A stretch of DNA of 64,000 nt, from contig JAIQZU010000074.1 in the NCBI GenBank assembly GCA_021776915.1, positions 40,268 through 104,267 of the forward strand, written 5' to 3'. The notes beneath the pieces were generated by a model. That model searched no databases. It had not been told where the DNA came from and worked only from the letters and a program-made list of their open reading frames with translations. Position 1 is the first letter of the stretch; each line of letters opens with the position of its first letter. This document shows positions 54,324-63,790 of this stretch, piece by piece. The position numbers and the translations under genes were made by a program. The DNA is from Candidatus Scalindua sp. Lineage in GTDB: Bacteria; Planctomycetota; Brocadiia; Brocadiales; Scalinduaceae.

Positions 54324-55955
54324 CTAATATATGTCATGCACTGTGTTGTACACATTAAACTTACCAGTTGGCGTGAGAAGGTTCGGGATCCTTGTCTTTA
54401 TTGTCATAGTAGCGTCGTCTATCACCACTATCTCACCTGCCTTGCCTTTATCAGCATCGCCTAAATTACCCCAGATGCTTACCCAAATCTCGTCTCCTGC
54501 TTTATTGTACTCCATGTGTACAGCCTTACCATAGTCTGCAACTTTCAAGGTCTTGAATATCCCGGCTTTAATATTTGCCTTGTCAAAGATACCAAGAGTT
54601 GTCCTGTTTTTCTCTTTCTTACTAACGGGATGGTCAACCCAAACCCACTTGCTTTTCGGATGGGTCTTAATGAACAAGTTACCAGAACTGAGCGCTTGTA
54701 CTTTCGCGACCATCTTAAAGGCATGCTCCGGATGACCCACCGGATCCGTACCTATAATTGAAATCACATCATCGCCGATGTGCCCCGTTGCCCAGACCGG
54801 ACCGAACTCTGGATCAATCCAGTTTGCACCTCTTCCGGGATGCGGTTTAGTGCCGCCTGTGTCAACATTTGCAACGAGCTTCCTTTCCTTAGTATCTATT
54901 ATGGATATCTTGTTCCTGGCGTTCGCTGCCACGAGGAAGTAGCGCTTGGATGAATCCCAGCCTCCGTCATGCAGGAAGCGTTCGGCCTCAATCATTGTAA
55001 TGGTAGGGTTGTTTACGTCTTCATAATTAACGAGCCATACCAGTCCTGTTTCTTTAATGTTCAAGACCCATTCAGGTGCGATATGCGACGATACAATGCT
55101 GGCTACGCGCGGCTCAGGGTGAAACTCTTCTGTGTCGTAAGTGTAGCCCAGTGTGCTCACGATTTTAAGTGGCTCAAGAGTCATGCCGTCCAGTATCACA
55201 AACTGAGGTGGCCAGTAACCGCCGACTACGGCATACTTGTCTTCGTAGCCTTTAAACTTGCTCGTATCAATGGATCGCGCGTCAAGTGAGCATCGGATCT
55301 CTGCTACGGTCGCAGGAATCTTCATAAAGAGGTCTATCATAGTAGCCTTGCCATCCCTGCCTATAGAATACACGTATCTTCCTGATGCTGACATTCTGGT
55401 GATGTGTACCGCATAGCCTGAATCAACTGTGCTTATTACTTCTTTGGTGTCACCGTCAATAATCGCTATCTTGCCGGCATCTCGCAGAACCACGGAGAAC
55501 ATATTATCTATGTCACGATTGTGCTCCGGCTTTGTAGGACGTTTATCCGGTGGGATTATCAATTTCCAACTACCTTTAATGGATGTCATATCCCATTGTG
55601 GTGGAATAGGAGGTTCGACCTGAATGTACGCCACCATGAGATCTGTCTCTTCTTCGCTCATAACACCCATTTGTCCCCAGCCAGGCATACCTTTGGCGGT
55701 TCCATACCATAACATATCTCTGAGCTTCTTGTGTCCCTTGGGTATCATCTTAGCCGGAGTCAGATTTGGCCCAGTGGCCCCTTTTCTCAAAACTCCATGG
55801 CAACCTGCACAGCGGTCGAAGTATACCTGCCTCATATTTTCGAACTGTTCAGGGGTAAGAGTCGCCTCTGGGTGATCTCCAGCTATCGCCTGTGTACCAC
55901 CTGCCACAAAAGCAACAACTAACATTAACATTAATCCAATTAAAAACGCTCGCAT
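54324..55955 (-). CDS. nirS: cytochrome cd1 nitrite reductase NirS
   Basis: The 543-residue protein has a signal peptide (AFLIGLMLMLVVAFVAGG), a cytochrome c domain with CAGCHG at residues 49-54, and the d1 beta-propeller. Catalytic His residues are in place: SSHIAPEW and ERFLHDGGWD. Closing motifs TPHPGRG or similar (GGTKPHPGRGANW), VWATGHIGDD and LTPTGKFNVYNTVHDIY match denitrifier NirS. It reduces nitrite to NO in the periplasm or equivalent compartment. The start at 55955 is chosen because GGAGGTGAAAGAT precedes it; longer readings lack a signal peptide. A terminator follows. This is true NirS rather than NirF or NirN, as both active-site His are present. Confidence 0.95.
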   Translation of the reverse strand: MRAFLIGLMLMLVVAFVAGGTQAIAGDHPEATLTPEQFENMRQVYFDRCAGCHGVLRKGATGPNLTPAKMIPKGHKKLRDMLWYGTAKGMPGWGQMGVMSEEETDLMVAYIQVEPPIPPQWDMTSIKGSWKLIIPPDKRPTKPEHNRDIDNMFSVVLRDAGKIAIIDGDTKEVISTVDSGYAVHITRMSASGRYVYSIGRDGKATMIDLFMKIPATVAEIRCSLDARSIDTSKFKGYEDKYAVVGGYWPPQFVILDGMTLEPLKIVSTLGYTYDTEEFHPEPRVASIVSSHIAPEWVLNIKETGLVWLVNYEDVNNPTITMIEAERFLHDGGWDSSKRYFLVAANARNKISIIDTKERKLVANVDTGGTKPHPGRGANWIDPEFGPVWATGHIGDDVISIIGTDPVGHPEHAFKMVAKVQALSSGNLFIKTHPKSKWVWVDHPVSKKEKNRTTLGIFDKANIKAGIFKTLKVADYGKAVHMEYNKAGDEIWVSIWGNLGDADKGKAGEIVVIDDATMTIKTRIPNLLTPTGKFNVYNTVHDIY

Positions 55956-56238
55956 ATCTTTCACCTCCATGAAATTGATTTTAATAAAGAACATCTCCTT
56001 TTCACTAGAGCTTGTGCGTTTCCTCTCGTCTTTGTTCTTCTTCAGCATAAGCAAAATTGCACGCACACATCATTTTAGACCAACAGAACTAACTACAGAA
56101 ACAACTATACTGAAAATCCCTTATTCAACATACTCACTGAAACATCTACTTTTCACTACAGTTTGTACGTTCTTCCCCCCTCCTTTCGTGGCAATGGTAT
56201 AAAAGTTTCCAAAAGATATTATTTGAAATGCGAAATGT

Positions 56239-56560
56239 ACGTGTGCCATAATTAAAACTCGACTATTAATTCAAAATTTAATAAGGCAATTGCCCTTTCT
56301 TCTTAAAGAAAAACATATTACATATTTATCTCTAAAAAGCCAAGGCTTTACATTTTATAAGCTGGCAATTGAACTTTGATATGAAGAAAACTACATAATT
56401 TTGGAGGGAATTAACATCTCAATTGAAAAACAAAATATGTACTACCTAATCCGCCCCCCACCACCACCTTACTTGAGAATCAGGACAAGACTTACGAATG
56501 TCTTGTCGCCAATATATAAATTACAGCACTAATGTCAAGTATTTTTTAATTTTGCAGAAT
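56239..56560 (-). repeat. copy of the Rieske operon upstream region before nirS
   Basis: This segment matches 45829-46150 in the same strand orientation, including CGTGTGCCATAAT with the first codons of a Rieske-like frame, an AATTCAAAATTTAA block and the promoter block AATGTCAAGTATTTTTT. The segment suggests duplication of the bc promoter, bringing nirS under similar control. Confidence 0.8.
56511..56538 (-). promoter_or_regulatory. sigma-70-like promoter upstream of nirS
   Basis: On the minus strand TTGACA (56538-56533) and TATATT (56516-56511) are 16 bases apart, as in the bc operon promoter. Transcription would start near 56504, giving a leader of about 550 nt before the nirS ATG. Confidence 0.7.
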
Positions 56561-56851
56561 ATAATTTAATTAAACATTTTATAAACTACATTTCTTTAAG
56601 TCAATCCATCAATTTTACTCTGAATCCAGGCTGGTATGATCCCAGCCGAAAAGGTATTTTACGTACTCTTCGGCATACTAGTTATTGTAGCTGATATAAC
56701 ACATGATGCAATATGTAGATCTGTGGCTAAGTTTTGCATACTTGTCGGTCAAAACCTGGTTGGCCTCCAAAACCACACCCCGTGAGCAACTGAAAATCGG
56801 ACAGTAACAAGAAAGTTCTGTAAAATATTACAAAAAATATTTACCAATGAC

Positions 56852-58903
56852 CTAATCCACAGCTTCAGCTTCCTTCTTCGCTTGCGCTATTATTGCCTGA
56901 GTAAGATGTGAAGGAACTACATCGTAATGTGAAAGCTCCATCGTATACGAACCCCTGCCGCCTGTCATTGATTTTAGCTCTGTCTCATAGTTTTTAACCT
57001 CATCCATGGGAATACTGGCCTTTAAAACCTGAAGATCTCCAAATGAATCCATACCATGCACCCGGCCTCTTCTGGAAGAAAGATTACCTGTTATTTCACC
57101 CATAAACTCAGAAGGGATTGTTACCTCTATGTTAACCACCGGCTCCAGCAAGACAGGTTTTGCATCGTTAAATGCCAGATGAAATGCCTTTGATGCCGCT
57201 ATCTTAAACGCAGCTTCCGAAGAATCAACATTATGAAAAGTACCGTCGTATAGCTCTACTTTCACGTCCACTATCGGATTATTACTCAGGATCCCCTTTG
57301 CTATTGTTTCTCTTAAACCCTTTTCCACAGCCGGAATATACTGAGATGGAATTGCTCCGCCAACAATCTTACTAACGTATTCAAAACCGCCACCCCTCTC
57401 TAACGGCTCTATACGCAAATAAACCTCACCATACTGCCCTTTGCCTCCAGTCTGCTTTTTATGTTTATATTGCGCGTTCGCTTTCGTTGTAATCGTTTCT
57501 TTGTGGGGAATCTTTGGTTGTCGCGACTCTACCTCAATGTCATAACGACTCTTTAATCTACTCAAGATTACATCCAGGTGCAGATTACTCATACCCGTGA
57601 CAACTAATTCATGCGTTTGAACGTCTCTTGAAACCTTAAATGTACTGTCTTCAACTACCAGCCTGTGTAGCGTTTCACTTATCTTTTGTTCCGCCCCTCG
57701 GCTTTTAGGTTCAATAGCCAGAGAAGCCATAGGTTTTGGAAATTTAATACCCTTAAACTTAACTTTCACGTGAGGATCACATAATGTATCTGAGACCGAT
57801 ATATCATCGATTTTTGATATCGTAACAATGTCACCAGGTATGGCCCCATCTATTTCCTGCTGTTCTTTTCCGAAAGTCTTAAACATGTGCCCGATCTTTT
57901 CATTCTTTTCCGTACGTACGTTATAAACTTCCGGATGACCTTTCAGCTCCCCTGAATAGATTCTAAAGAAACTCAGTTTACCAACAAAGGGATCCGTTAT
58001 TGATTTGAACACCTGCGCACTGAAAGGAGCGCTCTTTGAGACCTCTATCTCTTTTTCTTCCCCTTCCCCTTCTATACTGACGCACGTCCGTGTCAAACCT
58101 TTTTCAGGTGAGGGAGTAGACTTTGCAATTACATCCACAATCTCTTCGACACCCAAACCCTTCTTATTGTCGCAACATAAGACTGGTACAACACTACCCG
58201 AAGCAACTGCCGTAGTAAAGCATCCCTGAAGTTTTCCAACCTCTATCTCCTGTCCATCCAAATACTTTTCCATTGTCTCATCACATACACAAACAATCCC
58301 TTCAAGAAACTTCTCACGGCACTCATTAACATCACCAATCACTTCACCTGGCACCACATCCGGCAGGTTAAACAGATCGACCACTCCTTTAAATTCGGAG
58401 CCATGACCTACAGGCAACATTAAGGGTAGACACTCTTCACCAAATGCGTCTTGAATAGAATCCAGAAGTGCAGGAAAGTCAATATTCTCACCATCCATCT
58501 TTGTGATTACAACCACTCGAGCCAACCCTGCATCACTTGCAATATCCCACATCTTTTGAGTGTTGACCTGAATCCCACTTGTCGCAGCAATTACTATTAC
58601 TGCAGTTTCCACGGCATTTAACGCACCTATTGCACCGCTTATAAAGTCGGGATATCCGGGAGTATCAATTATGTTAATCTCCCTGTCTTGCCAGCTGCAA
58701 TGCAGAATTGAAGAATCGATGGTAGTTTTTCTCTCTTTTTCTTCCGCATCAAAATCTGAAATGGAAGTGCCATCATCAACACTACCTAAACGCTTTGTAG
58801 CTCCAGCCTTAAAAAGTATACCTTCAACCAGCGAAGTCTTTCCTGACGCACCATGTCCAACAAATGCCACGTTCCTGATATCTTTCGTTTCATATTGTCC
58901 CAT
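56852..58903 (-). CDS. fusA: elongation factor G-like GTPase (EF-G2 type)
   Basis: The 683-residue protein has the five EF-G domains. The P-loop reads GHGASGKTSL where usual EF-G has GHIDAGKTT, and the guanine motif is TKMDGE instead of NKMD, both as seen in EF-G2-type paralogues. The switch DTPGYPDF is intact, and the domain IV region TGGKGQYGEV is canonical. ATG 58903 with GGAGG upstream is chosen. The gene starts 1 base after the hisA stop, so translation may be coupled. It is probably a secondary EF-G with a role in translation or its regulation rather than the main elongation factor. Confidence 0.88.
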   Translation of the reverse strand: MGQYETKDIRNVAFVGHGASGKTSLVEGILFKAGATKRLGSVDDGTSISDFDAEEKERKTTIDSSILHCSWQDREINIIDTPGYPDFISGAIGALNAVETAVIVIAATSGIQVNTQKMWDIASDAGLARVVVITKMDGENIDFPALLDSIQDAFGEECLPLMLPVGHGSEFKGVVDLFNLPDVVPGEVIGDVNECREKFLEGIVCVCDETMEKYLDGQEIEVGKLQGCFTTAVASGSVVPVLCCDNKKGLGVEEIVDVIAKSTPSPEKGLTRTCVSIEGEGEEKEIEVSKSAPFSAQVFKSITDPFVGKLSFFRIYSGELKGHPEVYNVRTEKNEKIGHMFKTFGKEQQEIDGAIPGDIVTISKIDDISVSDTLCDPHVKVKFKGIKFPKPMASLAIEPKSRGAEQKISETLHRLVVEDSTFKVSRDVQTHELVVTGMSNLHLDVILSRLKSRYDIEVESRQPKIPHKETITTKANAQYKHKKQTGGKGQYGEVYLRIEPLERGGGFEYVSKIVGGAIPSQYIPAVEKGLRETIAKGILSNNPIVDVKVELYDGTFHNVDSSEAAFKIAASKAFHLAFNDAKPVLLEPVVNIEVTIPSEFMGEITGNLSSRRGRVHGMDSFGDLQVLKASIPMDEVKNYETELKSMTGGRGSYTMELSHYDVVPSHLTQAIIAQAKKEAEAVD

Positions 58904-58904
58904 T

Positions 58905-59639
58905 CTATGCCTCCATAGAGAGTCCACTCTTGCTTATTTTTATTGCCTCTGATAACGAAATATTACCCGTATAGAGCGCTTTACCGATAATCATCCCCTC
59001 AAGAGGAAAAAGAGATAGTTTTTTTACGTCTTCAATAGAAGACACTCCCCCTGAAGCGATAACCGGTATGTTAACACTCTTTGTAAATTCTAAAATACTT
59101 GAAAAGCTTGGCCCCTGCAGCATCCCATCTTTTGAAATATCTGTAAAAATAACGGCGGCAGGATTTGCCTTCTCTATTTCTCGTGCAAAATCAATGGCCG
59201 TACTGTCTGAAACGGACGTCCATCCTTTAACAGCAACCATACCATTCTCTGCATCAATCCCGACAGCTATTTTCCCAGGAAATTCAGAACACAGTTCAAA
59301 GAGCCACTCTGGTGAGTCAAGCGCCCTCGTCCCTATAATAAGCCTGTCAATCCCCATACCAATTAATTCCTCTACGACCTGCTTATGTCTGATACCCCCT
59401 CCGACCTGTATACATACGTCAACATTCTCCTTAATCTGCTTTATAATATGCATATTCCTGGGCTCACCCTCAAATGCCCCGTCAAGATCAACAACATGAA
59501 TATATTCTGCCCCCTGCGACTTCCAATCTTCAGCAACTTGCACAGGATTATCCGAGAAGACCGTCTCATGCTCCTTCTTCCCCATAGACAGCCTGACACA
59601 TTTTCCGTCTTTTAAATCTATAGCAGGTATTATTAACAT
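58905..59639 (-). CDS. hisA: ProFAR isomerase of histidine synthesis
   Basis: The 244-residue TIM barrel opens IPAIDLKDGKCVRLSMGK and has the half-barrel phosphate motifs QVGGGIR and VIASGGVSS. The catalytic Asp residues are in AIDLKDG and IFTDISKDGML. It isomerises ProFAR to PRFAR. It lies between hisH (2 bp upstream) and the EF-G-like gene (adjacent). Confidence 0.97.
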   Translation of the reverse strand: MLIIPAIDLKDGKCVRLSMGKKEHETVFSDNPVQVAEDWKSQGAEYIHVVDLDGAFEGEPRNMHIIKQIKENVDVCIQVGGGIRHKQVVEELIGMGIDRLIIGTRALDSPEWLFELCSEFPGKIAVGIDAENGMVAVKGWTSVSDSTAIDFAREIEKANPAAVIFTDISKDGMLQGPSFSSILEFTKSVNIPVIASGGVSSIEDVKKLSLFPLEGMIIGKALYTGNISLSEAIKISKSGLSMEA

Positions 59640-59641
59640 AT

Positions 59642-60268
59642 CTATAATTCACCAAAGTTCTTGAGAATCATCAAACCATAATGTTGACTCTTCTCGGGAT
59701 GAAACTGCATTGCAAAGACATTATCGATTGATATCATTGATACAAATGCAGCACCGTACTCAGTTTCAGTAGCCACAACATCATCTCGGTCAGGAATTAC
59801 ATAATAAGAGTGTACGAAGTACATATATGAATTATCCGGTAAGCCTTTTAAGATAGGCACCTCTTTCTTCGCTCCTATCGTATTCCACCCCATATGAGGT
59901 ATTTTTAATTTCTGGTTGTCTCCACCGGACAACCTCTCAGGTATAAACCTTACTACCTCACCAGGCACTATGTTCAGGCCTTCGTGTATACCGTCCTCAT
60001 TACTTCTGGTAAAAAGCAATTGGAAACCAAGGCAAATTCCCAAAAACAACTTGCGTTTCTTGATGTGATTTATTATTGGTTCTACTAAATTTCTTTCCTG
60101 CAGACCCTCTTTAGCATCCTTAAACGCTCCAACACCCGGCAACACAATCTTATCAGCTTTTTCTATTGTTTCAGATTTATCCGTTACCACCGATTCAAAG
60201 CCAACTTTTTCGAATGCCTTTTCTACACTCCTTAAGTTGCCCATTCCATAATCAATAATCGCAATCAT
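59642..60268 (-). CDS. hisH: imidazole glycerol phosphate synthase, glutaminase subunit
   Basis: The 208-residue class I glutamine amidotransferase has the nucleophile Cys in FLGICLGFQLL, and the His-Glu pair in FHPEKSQ near the end. It supplies ammonia to HisF for ring closure; hisF is not in this window. Its start overlaps the stop of the OmpA-type gene by 4 bases (ATGA). It is followed by hisA. Confidence 0.97.
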   Translation of the reverse strand: MIAIIDYGMGNLRSVEKAFEKVGFESVVTDKSETIEKADKIVLPGVGAFKDAKEGLQERNLVEPIINHIKKRKLFLGICLGFQLLFTRSNEDGIHEGLNIVPGEVVRFIPERLSGGDNQKLKIPHMGWNTIGAKKEVPILKGLPDNSYMYFVHSYYVIPDRDDVVATETEYGAAFVSMISIDNVFAMQFHPEKSQHYGLMILKNFGEL

Positions 60269-60918
60269 CTGTCTGTCAGAATAACAATCTCTACGCGTCG
60301 ATTTTTCTTCTTACCTTCCTTGCTTTTGTTGCTTGCAACAGGCTGATGTTTTCCAAAACCGGCAATATATAACTTTTTAGGGTCTAAACGGCAACTGTCT
60401 ACCAGATGATGAAGTACATTTGATGCCCTCAAAGCAGAAAGTTCCCAATTGGAATTATAAACCTTTTTTGTACGCTTAAGTGGATCACTATCAGTATGCC
60501 CCTCAATTCTAATAGTGGCATTGGGGAAATCTTTTTTGAGTTCATTACATACTTTCGTCAGGCTGCTTTTTGCTGCCTTCTTCAGTTTGGTCTGGCCAGA
60601 ATTAAATAAGATAGACGAGGGAAGCATAACTGAAAGCTTACCTTCCTTGATCCTGACAGATGCACCAGAACCCTTCAGCCGCTCCTCCATACTACGCCTT
60701 GCATTCTCTAACCTGTCCCGCTCTTCAATCAATCCTGCCTTTTCCTGTTCGCTTAAATTATATCTACTATTCAAATCATCTCTTTCCTGTTGCAACTCTC
60801 CTATTCTTTGAGTCATTACTATTCTTTCTTCACGAAGACTTTTCAGTTCTGCACATCCAACGAAAAGAACCATCAATGACAAAAAGAGACACCTTACAAA
60901 ACCAGATTTAAACCCCAT
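60265..60918 (-). CDS. OmpA-family peptidoglycan-binding lipoprotein
   Basis: A 217-residue lipoprotein: signal ending LFVGCAEL, a coiled-coil of about 70 residues (ELQQERDDLNSRYNLSEQEK), then an OmpA C-terminal domain. The domain shows IRIEGHTDSDPLKR, ELSALRASNVLHHLV and GFGKHQPVASN-type motifs, the peptidoglycan-binding signature. It probably ties an outer membrane to the cell wall. GGAGGTGTTT lies before ATG 60918. It overlaps hisH by 4 bases, although the products are unrelated in function. Confidence 0.93.
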   Translation of the reverse strand: MGFKSGFVRCLFLSLMVLFVGCAELKSLREERIVMTQRIGELQQERDDLNSRYNLSEQEKAGLIEERDRLENARRSMEERLKGSGASVRIKEGKLSVMLPSSILFNSGQTKLKKAAKSSLTKVCNELKKDFPNATIRIEGHTDSDPLKRTKKVYNSNWELSALRASNVLHHLVDSCRLDPKKLYIAGFGKHQPVASNKSKEGKKKNRRVEIVILTDR

Positions 60919-60947
60919 AAACACCTCCATTCTCTATAAGATTGAAA

Positions 60948-61820
60948 CTATAAAAGTTGAAAAAGAGTTAAATAAATATCTAAATAGTTATCAATAAGCC
61001 CGACAAAATAATCTTTAAATAATAAACATATAAAAGCGGCCAGTGACAAAAACGGACCGTAAGGAATCACATTGCCTCTTTTTAAAATAAGCTTGGGCAG
61101 GCCAAACAATAACCCAAAAAAAGGGGCTAGAAAAAAAGTTGCGATACCAAGCTTCCATCCCAGAAACCCACCTATCATACCCATGAGCTTCACATCACCA
61201 AATCCCATTGCATCTTTTCTAAATACTAACTTACCAAAAACACCACATAGAAATATCAACCCCCCGGAAACAAATATCCCTATCAATGATGCCAGAAAAG
61301 AATCTATCCATTGGTTAGTACTATTATTAAAATAGCCTAATGCACTGTTCAAATTATGAAACCCCGTACACAAAAGACTGGCGATAGGAGCCAAAATCAA
61401 TCCCGTATACGTGATTTCATTTGGTATGATGTGAAGTCTTAAATCTACGAAAGAACCAACAATAAGAAGACAGCAAAATATTATGAAGAAGATATAAGCA
61501 CAAATAAGACCACCACTTACTATTAACACACTACGAAATACAAGCAGAAAAACAATACCTGTGAGGAACTCTACTATTGGATATTGAGCAGATATCTTAT
61601 GTTGACAATGCCGGCATTTACCCCTTAGAAAGAAATAGCTTAAAACCGGGATATTATCATACCATACTATACGTTTACTGCAATAAACACATTTAGAGGC
61701 CGGCCATACTATTGAGATTCCCTCCGGTATCCTATGAATACAAACATTTAAGAAGCTTCCGACAACGAGTCCCAGACCAAAAATCCATAGTTGTATTAAT
61801 ACAATGCCTTGTATGCTCAA
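60948..61820 (-). CDS. pilD: prepilin peptidase (type IV leader peptidase, A24)
   Basis: The 290-residue membrane protein begins GSFLNVCIHRIPEG and has the two Cys pairs CVYCSKR and CRHCQHK of the N-methylation domain. The catalytic Asp residues are in GSFVDLRLHIIPN and GFGDVKLMGMIGG. It cuts the leader from type IV prepilins or pseudopilins at the inner membrane and N-methylates the new N-terminus. The gene symbol is by family similarity; no pilin gene is in the window. Confidence 0.93.
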   Translation of the reverse strand: MSIQGIVLIQLWIFGLGLVVGSFLNVCIHRIPEGISIVWPASKCVYCSKRIVWYDNIPVLSYFFLRGKCRHCQHKISAQYPIVEFLTGIVFLLVFRSVLIVSGGLICAYIFFIIFCCLLIVGSFVDLRLHIIPNEITYTGLILAPIASLLCTGFHNLNSALGYFNNSTNQWIDSFLASLIGIFVSGGLIFLCGVFGKLVFRKDAMGFGDVKLMGMIGGFLGWKLGIATFFLAPFFGLLFGLPKLILKRGNVIPYGPFLSLAAFICLLFKDYFVGLIDNYLDIYLTLFQLL

Positions 61821-61872
61821 GTTTTCCTCTTTTTGGATTAGTGTGATATGTTAATAGAACGTTATTTCGTTT

Positions 61873-63765
61873 TCAAGTAGAAATATCCTTTACCTCAATC
61901 TCTACATCTTCTTTATACATCCCATTATTATAGTTAGACAAATTATCTGCTTCTTTCCGGAATGGAGACCTTAGTATATAAGATATAGAACAATTTCCAT
62001 TATTTTCCTTAAGGACATCAATCTTATCTCCCATCCCAAATGCAACTGCCTTGAACGAAACGTCTCCCTGGCGCGCATAGAAACCCAGGTGCTTACCATT
62101 AACCCCAAAACGACGTATCTGGCCAACAATACTTACATCTCTGGTGGCAAAGACAGGAACAGGGTTGCCTTCTCCGTGAGGTAATAAACATTTTAATTCT
62201 TCTAATAAAGATCTTGAAATTGATGACAACTTAACTTCAATATCTATATTTAACACTGGAATTAAATCTTCATCTTCCAGCTGTCCATTTGAGATAGTAT
62301 TAAATATCTTCTTAAACTCCGGAATATCTTCTTTTAATATTCTTAACCCGGCGGCTTGAGCATGGCCACCGAATGAAATAAGCAACTTCCTGTCTGTGGA
62401 ATACTCCTGACATTTTAGCAACGCATTGTGTAAATGAAAACCAGGAATGGATCGCGCAGAGCCATGCCCTACTTCGCCATCAATCGCAACTACAATGACC
62501 GGCCTGTGGAATTCAGATGCCAACCTTGAAGCTACAACCCCTATCACCCCTTGATGCCAGTTGTCATCGGATATTATAATTGCCATATCAGAGTTGAAAT
62601 CTACATCATTTAATACTTTCTTTCTTGCCGATTTCAGTATATCGCTTTGTATTTTCTGCCTTCTCTTGTTTTCACTTTCTAAATATAATGCAATCTCCTT
62701 TGCTGTATCCTCACACTTTGCAGTCAACATCTCAACTCCCTTTTTCGCGTTCCCCACTCTGCCCGCAGCATTGATTCTAGGCCCTAAAGAGAATCCGACA
62801 TGATAAGAATAAATCTTTTTACCATTAAGCCCTGCAACTTCTTTTAATGCATTAATTCCCGGATTCTCAGAATGCTGTAGAGAACTAAGTCCATATTTTG
62901 CCAATATCCTGTTTTCCTGCTTTAATGGAACTACATCAGCAATTGTACCTAATGCTGCCAATCCCATAGCACTCATAAGAAAATCTTTAAACTCATTTGC
63001 AACTTTCTTGTTACCTTTCCGACTAACACGCGCAGACAAATGATCAGTACTGGTTGAAGCGTTTTGCCCCAGTGCCCAGGCAAGCATAAAAGCAACTCCA
63101 ACACCGGAAAGCTCCCTGAATGGATAATTTGAAGTAGCCAGTTTCGGATTAATCAATCCAAAAGCACTATCGCAACCACCAGAACCCTCTGCCCGTCCGG
63201 CCTCCGGTAGTTTGCCACATGGTTCGTGATGATCAGTAATTATGAGATCAATACCTTTTTCCCTGGCAAATTCAGCCTCCTCAAACGCATTGACACCACA
63301 ATCAACGGTAATAATAACCTTTGTGCCAGTTTTGCTTATCGTCTCGATTGCCCCTGTGCTTAAGCCATAGCCTTCTTCTAATCTGTCCGGTATGTAATAA
63401 TCGATTATAGACTTCTGGCCCCAATACAATCTGGAAAGAGTCTCGAGACACTGCACCATCAATGCAGTTGCAGAGATACCATCTACATCATAATCACCAT
63501 ATACCGTAACTTTTTCACCTTTACTTAGCGCATCAATAATCCTCTTGCTCGATTTTTCCATATCAGGCAACAACATTGGATCACTAAGTGAAGACAGGCT
63601 TGATTGTATAAAAGTCCTGGCGGATTCCACATCGGCAAGCCCTCTATTGATTAACAGTTGTGATAATACTGGAGAGATACGAAGTGAATTAGAAATCTCC
63701 TTCTGAAGTTCTATATTCAAAGGTGGGATAATCCATTTCTTTTGGGACAATTCCTGGATGGCCAT
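61873..63765 (-). CDS. recJ: single-strand DNA exonuclease RecJ
   Basis: The 630-residue DHH/DHHA1 protein has VTVYGDYDVDGISATALM (motif I), the DHH motif in ITDHHEP and the DHHA1-domain SFGGHAQAAGL. The C-terminal OB-type part is present. It removes single-strand DNA 5' to 3' in recombination and repair. It heads the minus-strand block after a short partial gene. Confidence 0.97.
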   Translation of the reverse strand: MAIQELSQKKWIIPPLNIELQKEISNSLRISPVLSQLLINRGLADVESARTFIQSSLSSLSDPMLLPDMEKSSKRIIDALSKGEKVTVYGDYDVDGISATALMVQCLETLSRLYWGQKSIIDYYIPDRLEEGYGLSTGAIETISKTGTKVIITVDCGVNAFEEAEFAREKGIDLIITDHHEPCGKLPEAGRAEGSGGCDSAFGLINPKLATSNYPFRELSGVGVAFMLAWALGQNASTSTDHLSARVSRKGNKKVANEFKDFLMSAMGLAALGTIADVVPLKQENRILAKYGLSSLQHSENPGINALKEVAGLNGKKIYSYHVGFSLGPRINAAGRVGNAKKGVEMLTAKCEDTAKEIALYLESENKRRQKIQSDILKSARKKVLNDVDFNSDMAIIISDDNWHQGVIGVVASRLASEFHRPVIVVAIDGEVGHGSARSIPGFHLHNALLKCQEYSTDRKLLISFGGHAQAAGLRILKEDIPEFKKIFNTISNGQLEDEDLIPVLNIDIEVKLSSISRSLLEELKCLLPHGEGNPVPVFATRDVSIVGQIRRFGVNGKHLGFYARQGDVSFKAVAFGMGDKIDVLKENNGNCSISYILRSPFRKEADNLSNYNNGMYKEDVEIEVKDIST

Positions 63766-63790
63766 TCAATTTTAATCAGCAATTACCAAT

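Larger units (their letters stand above)
55956..56851. other. long nirS leader and upstream region (about 900 bp)
   Basis: No gene is supported. Between 55990 and 56171 two imperfect copies of AACATCTCCTTTTCACTAG plus about 12 bases lie 152 bp apart, a small tandem duplication. From 56239 to 56560 the DNA is a copy of the Rieske upstream region, including the start of a Rieske-like frame (MAHV) that then diverges. A hairpin GACAAGAC/GTCTTGTC is at about 56484-56507. Confidence 0.7.

Noticed and set aside
54324..55955. NirF or NirN rather than NirS
   Set aside because: Both active-site His contexts and the c-heme domain are present and the C-terminus matches NirS closely.
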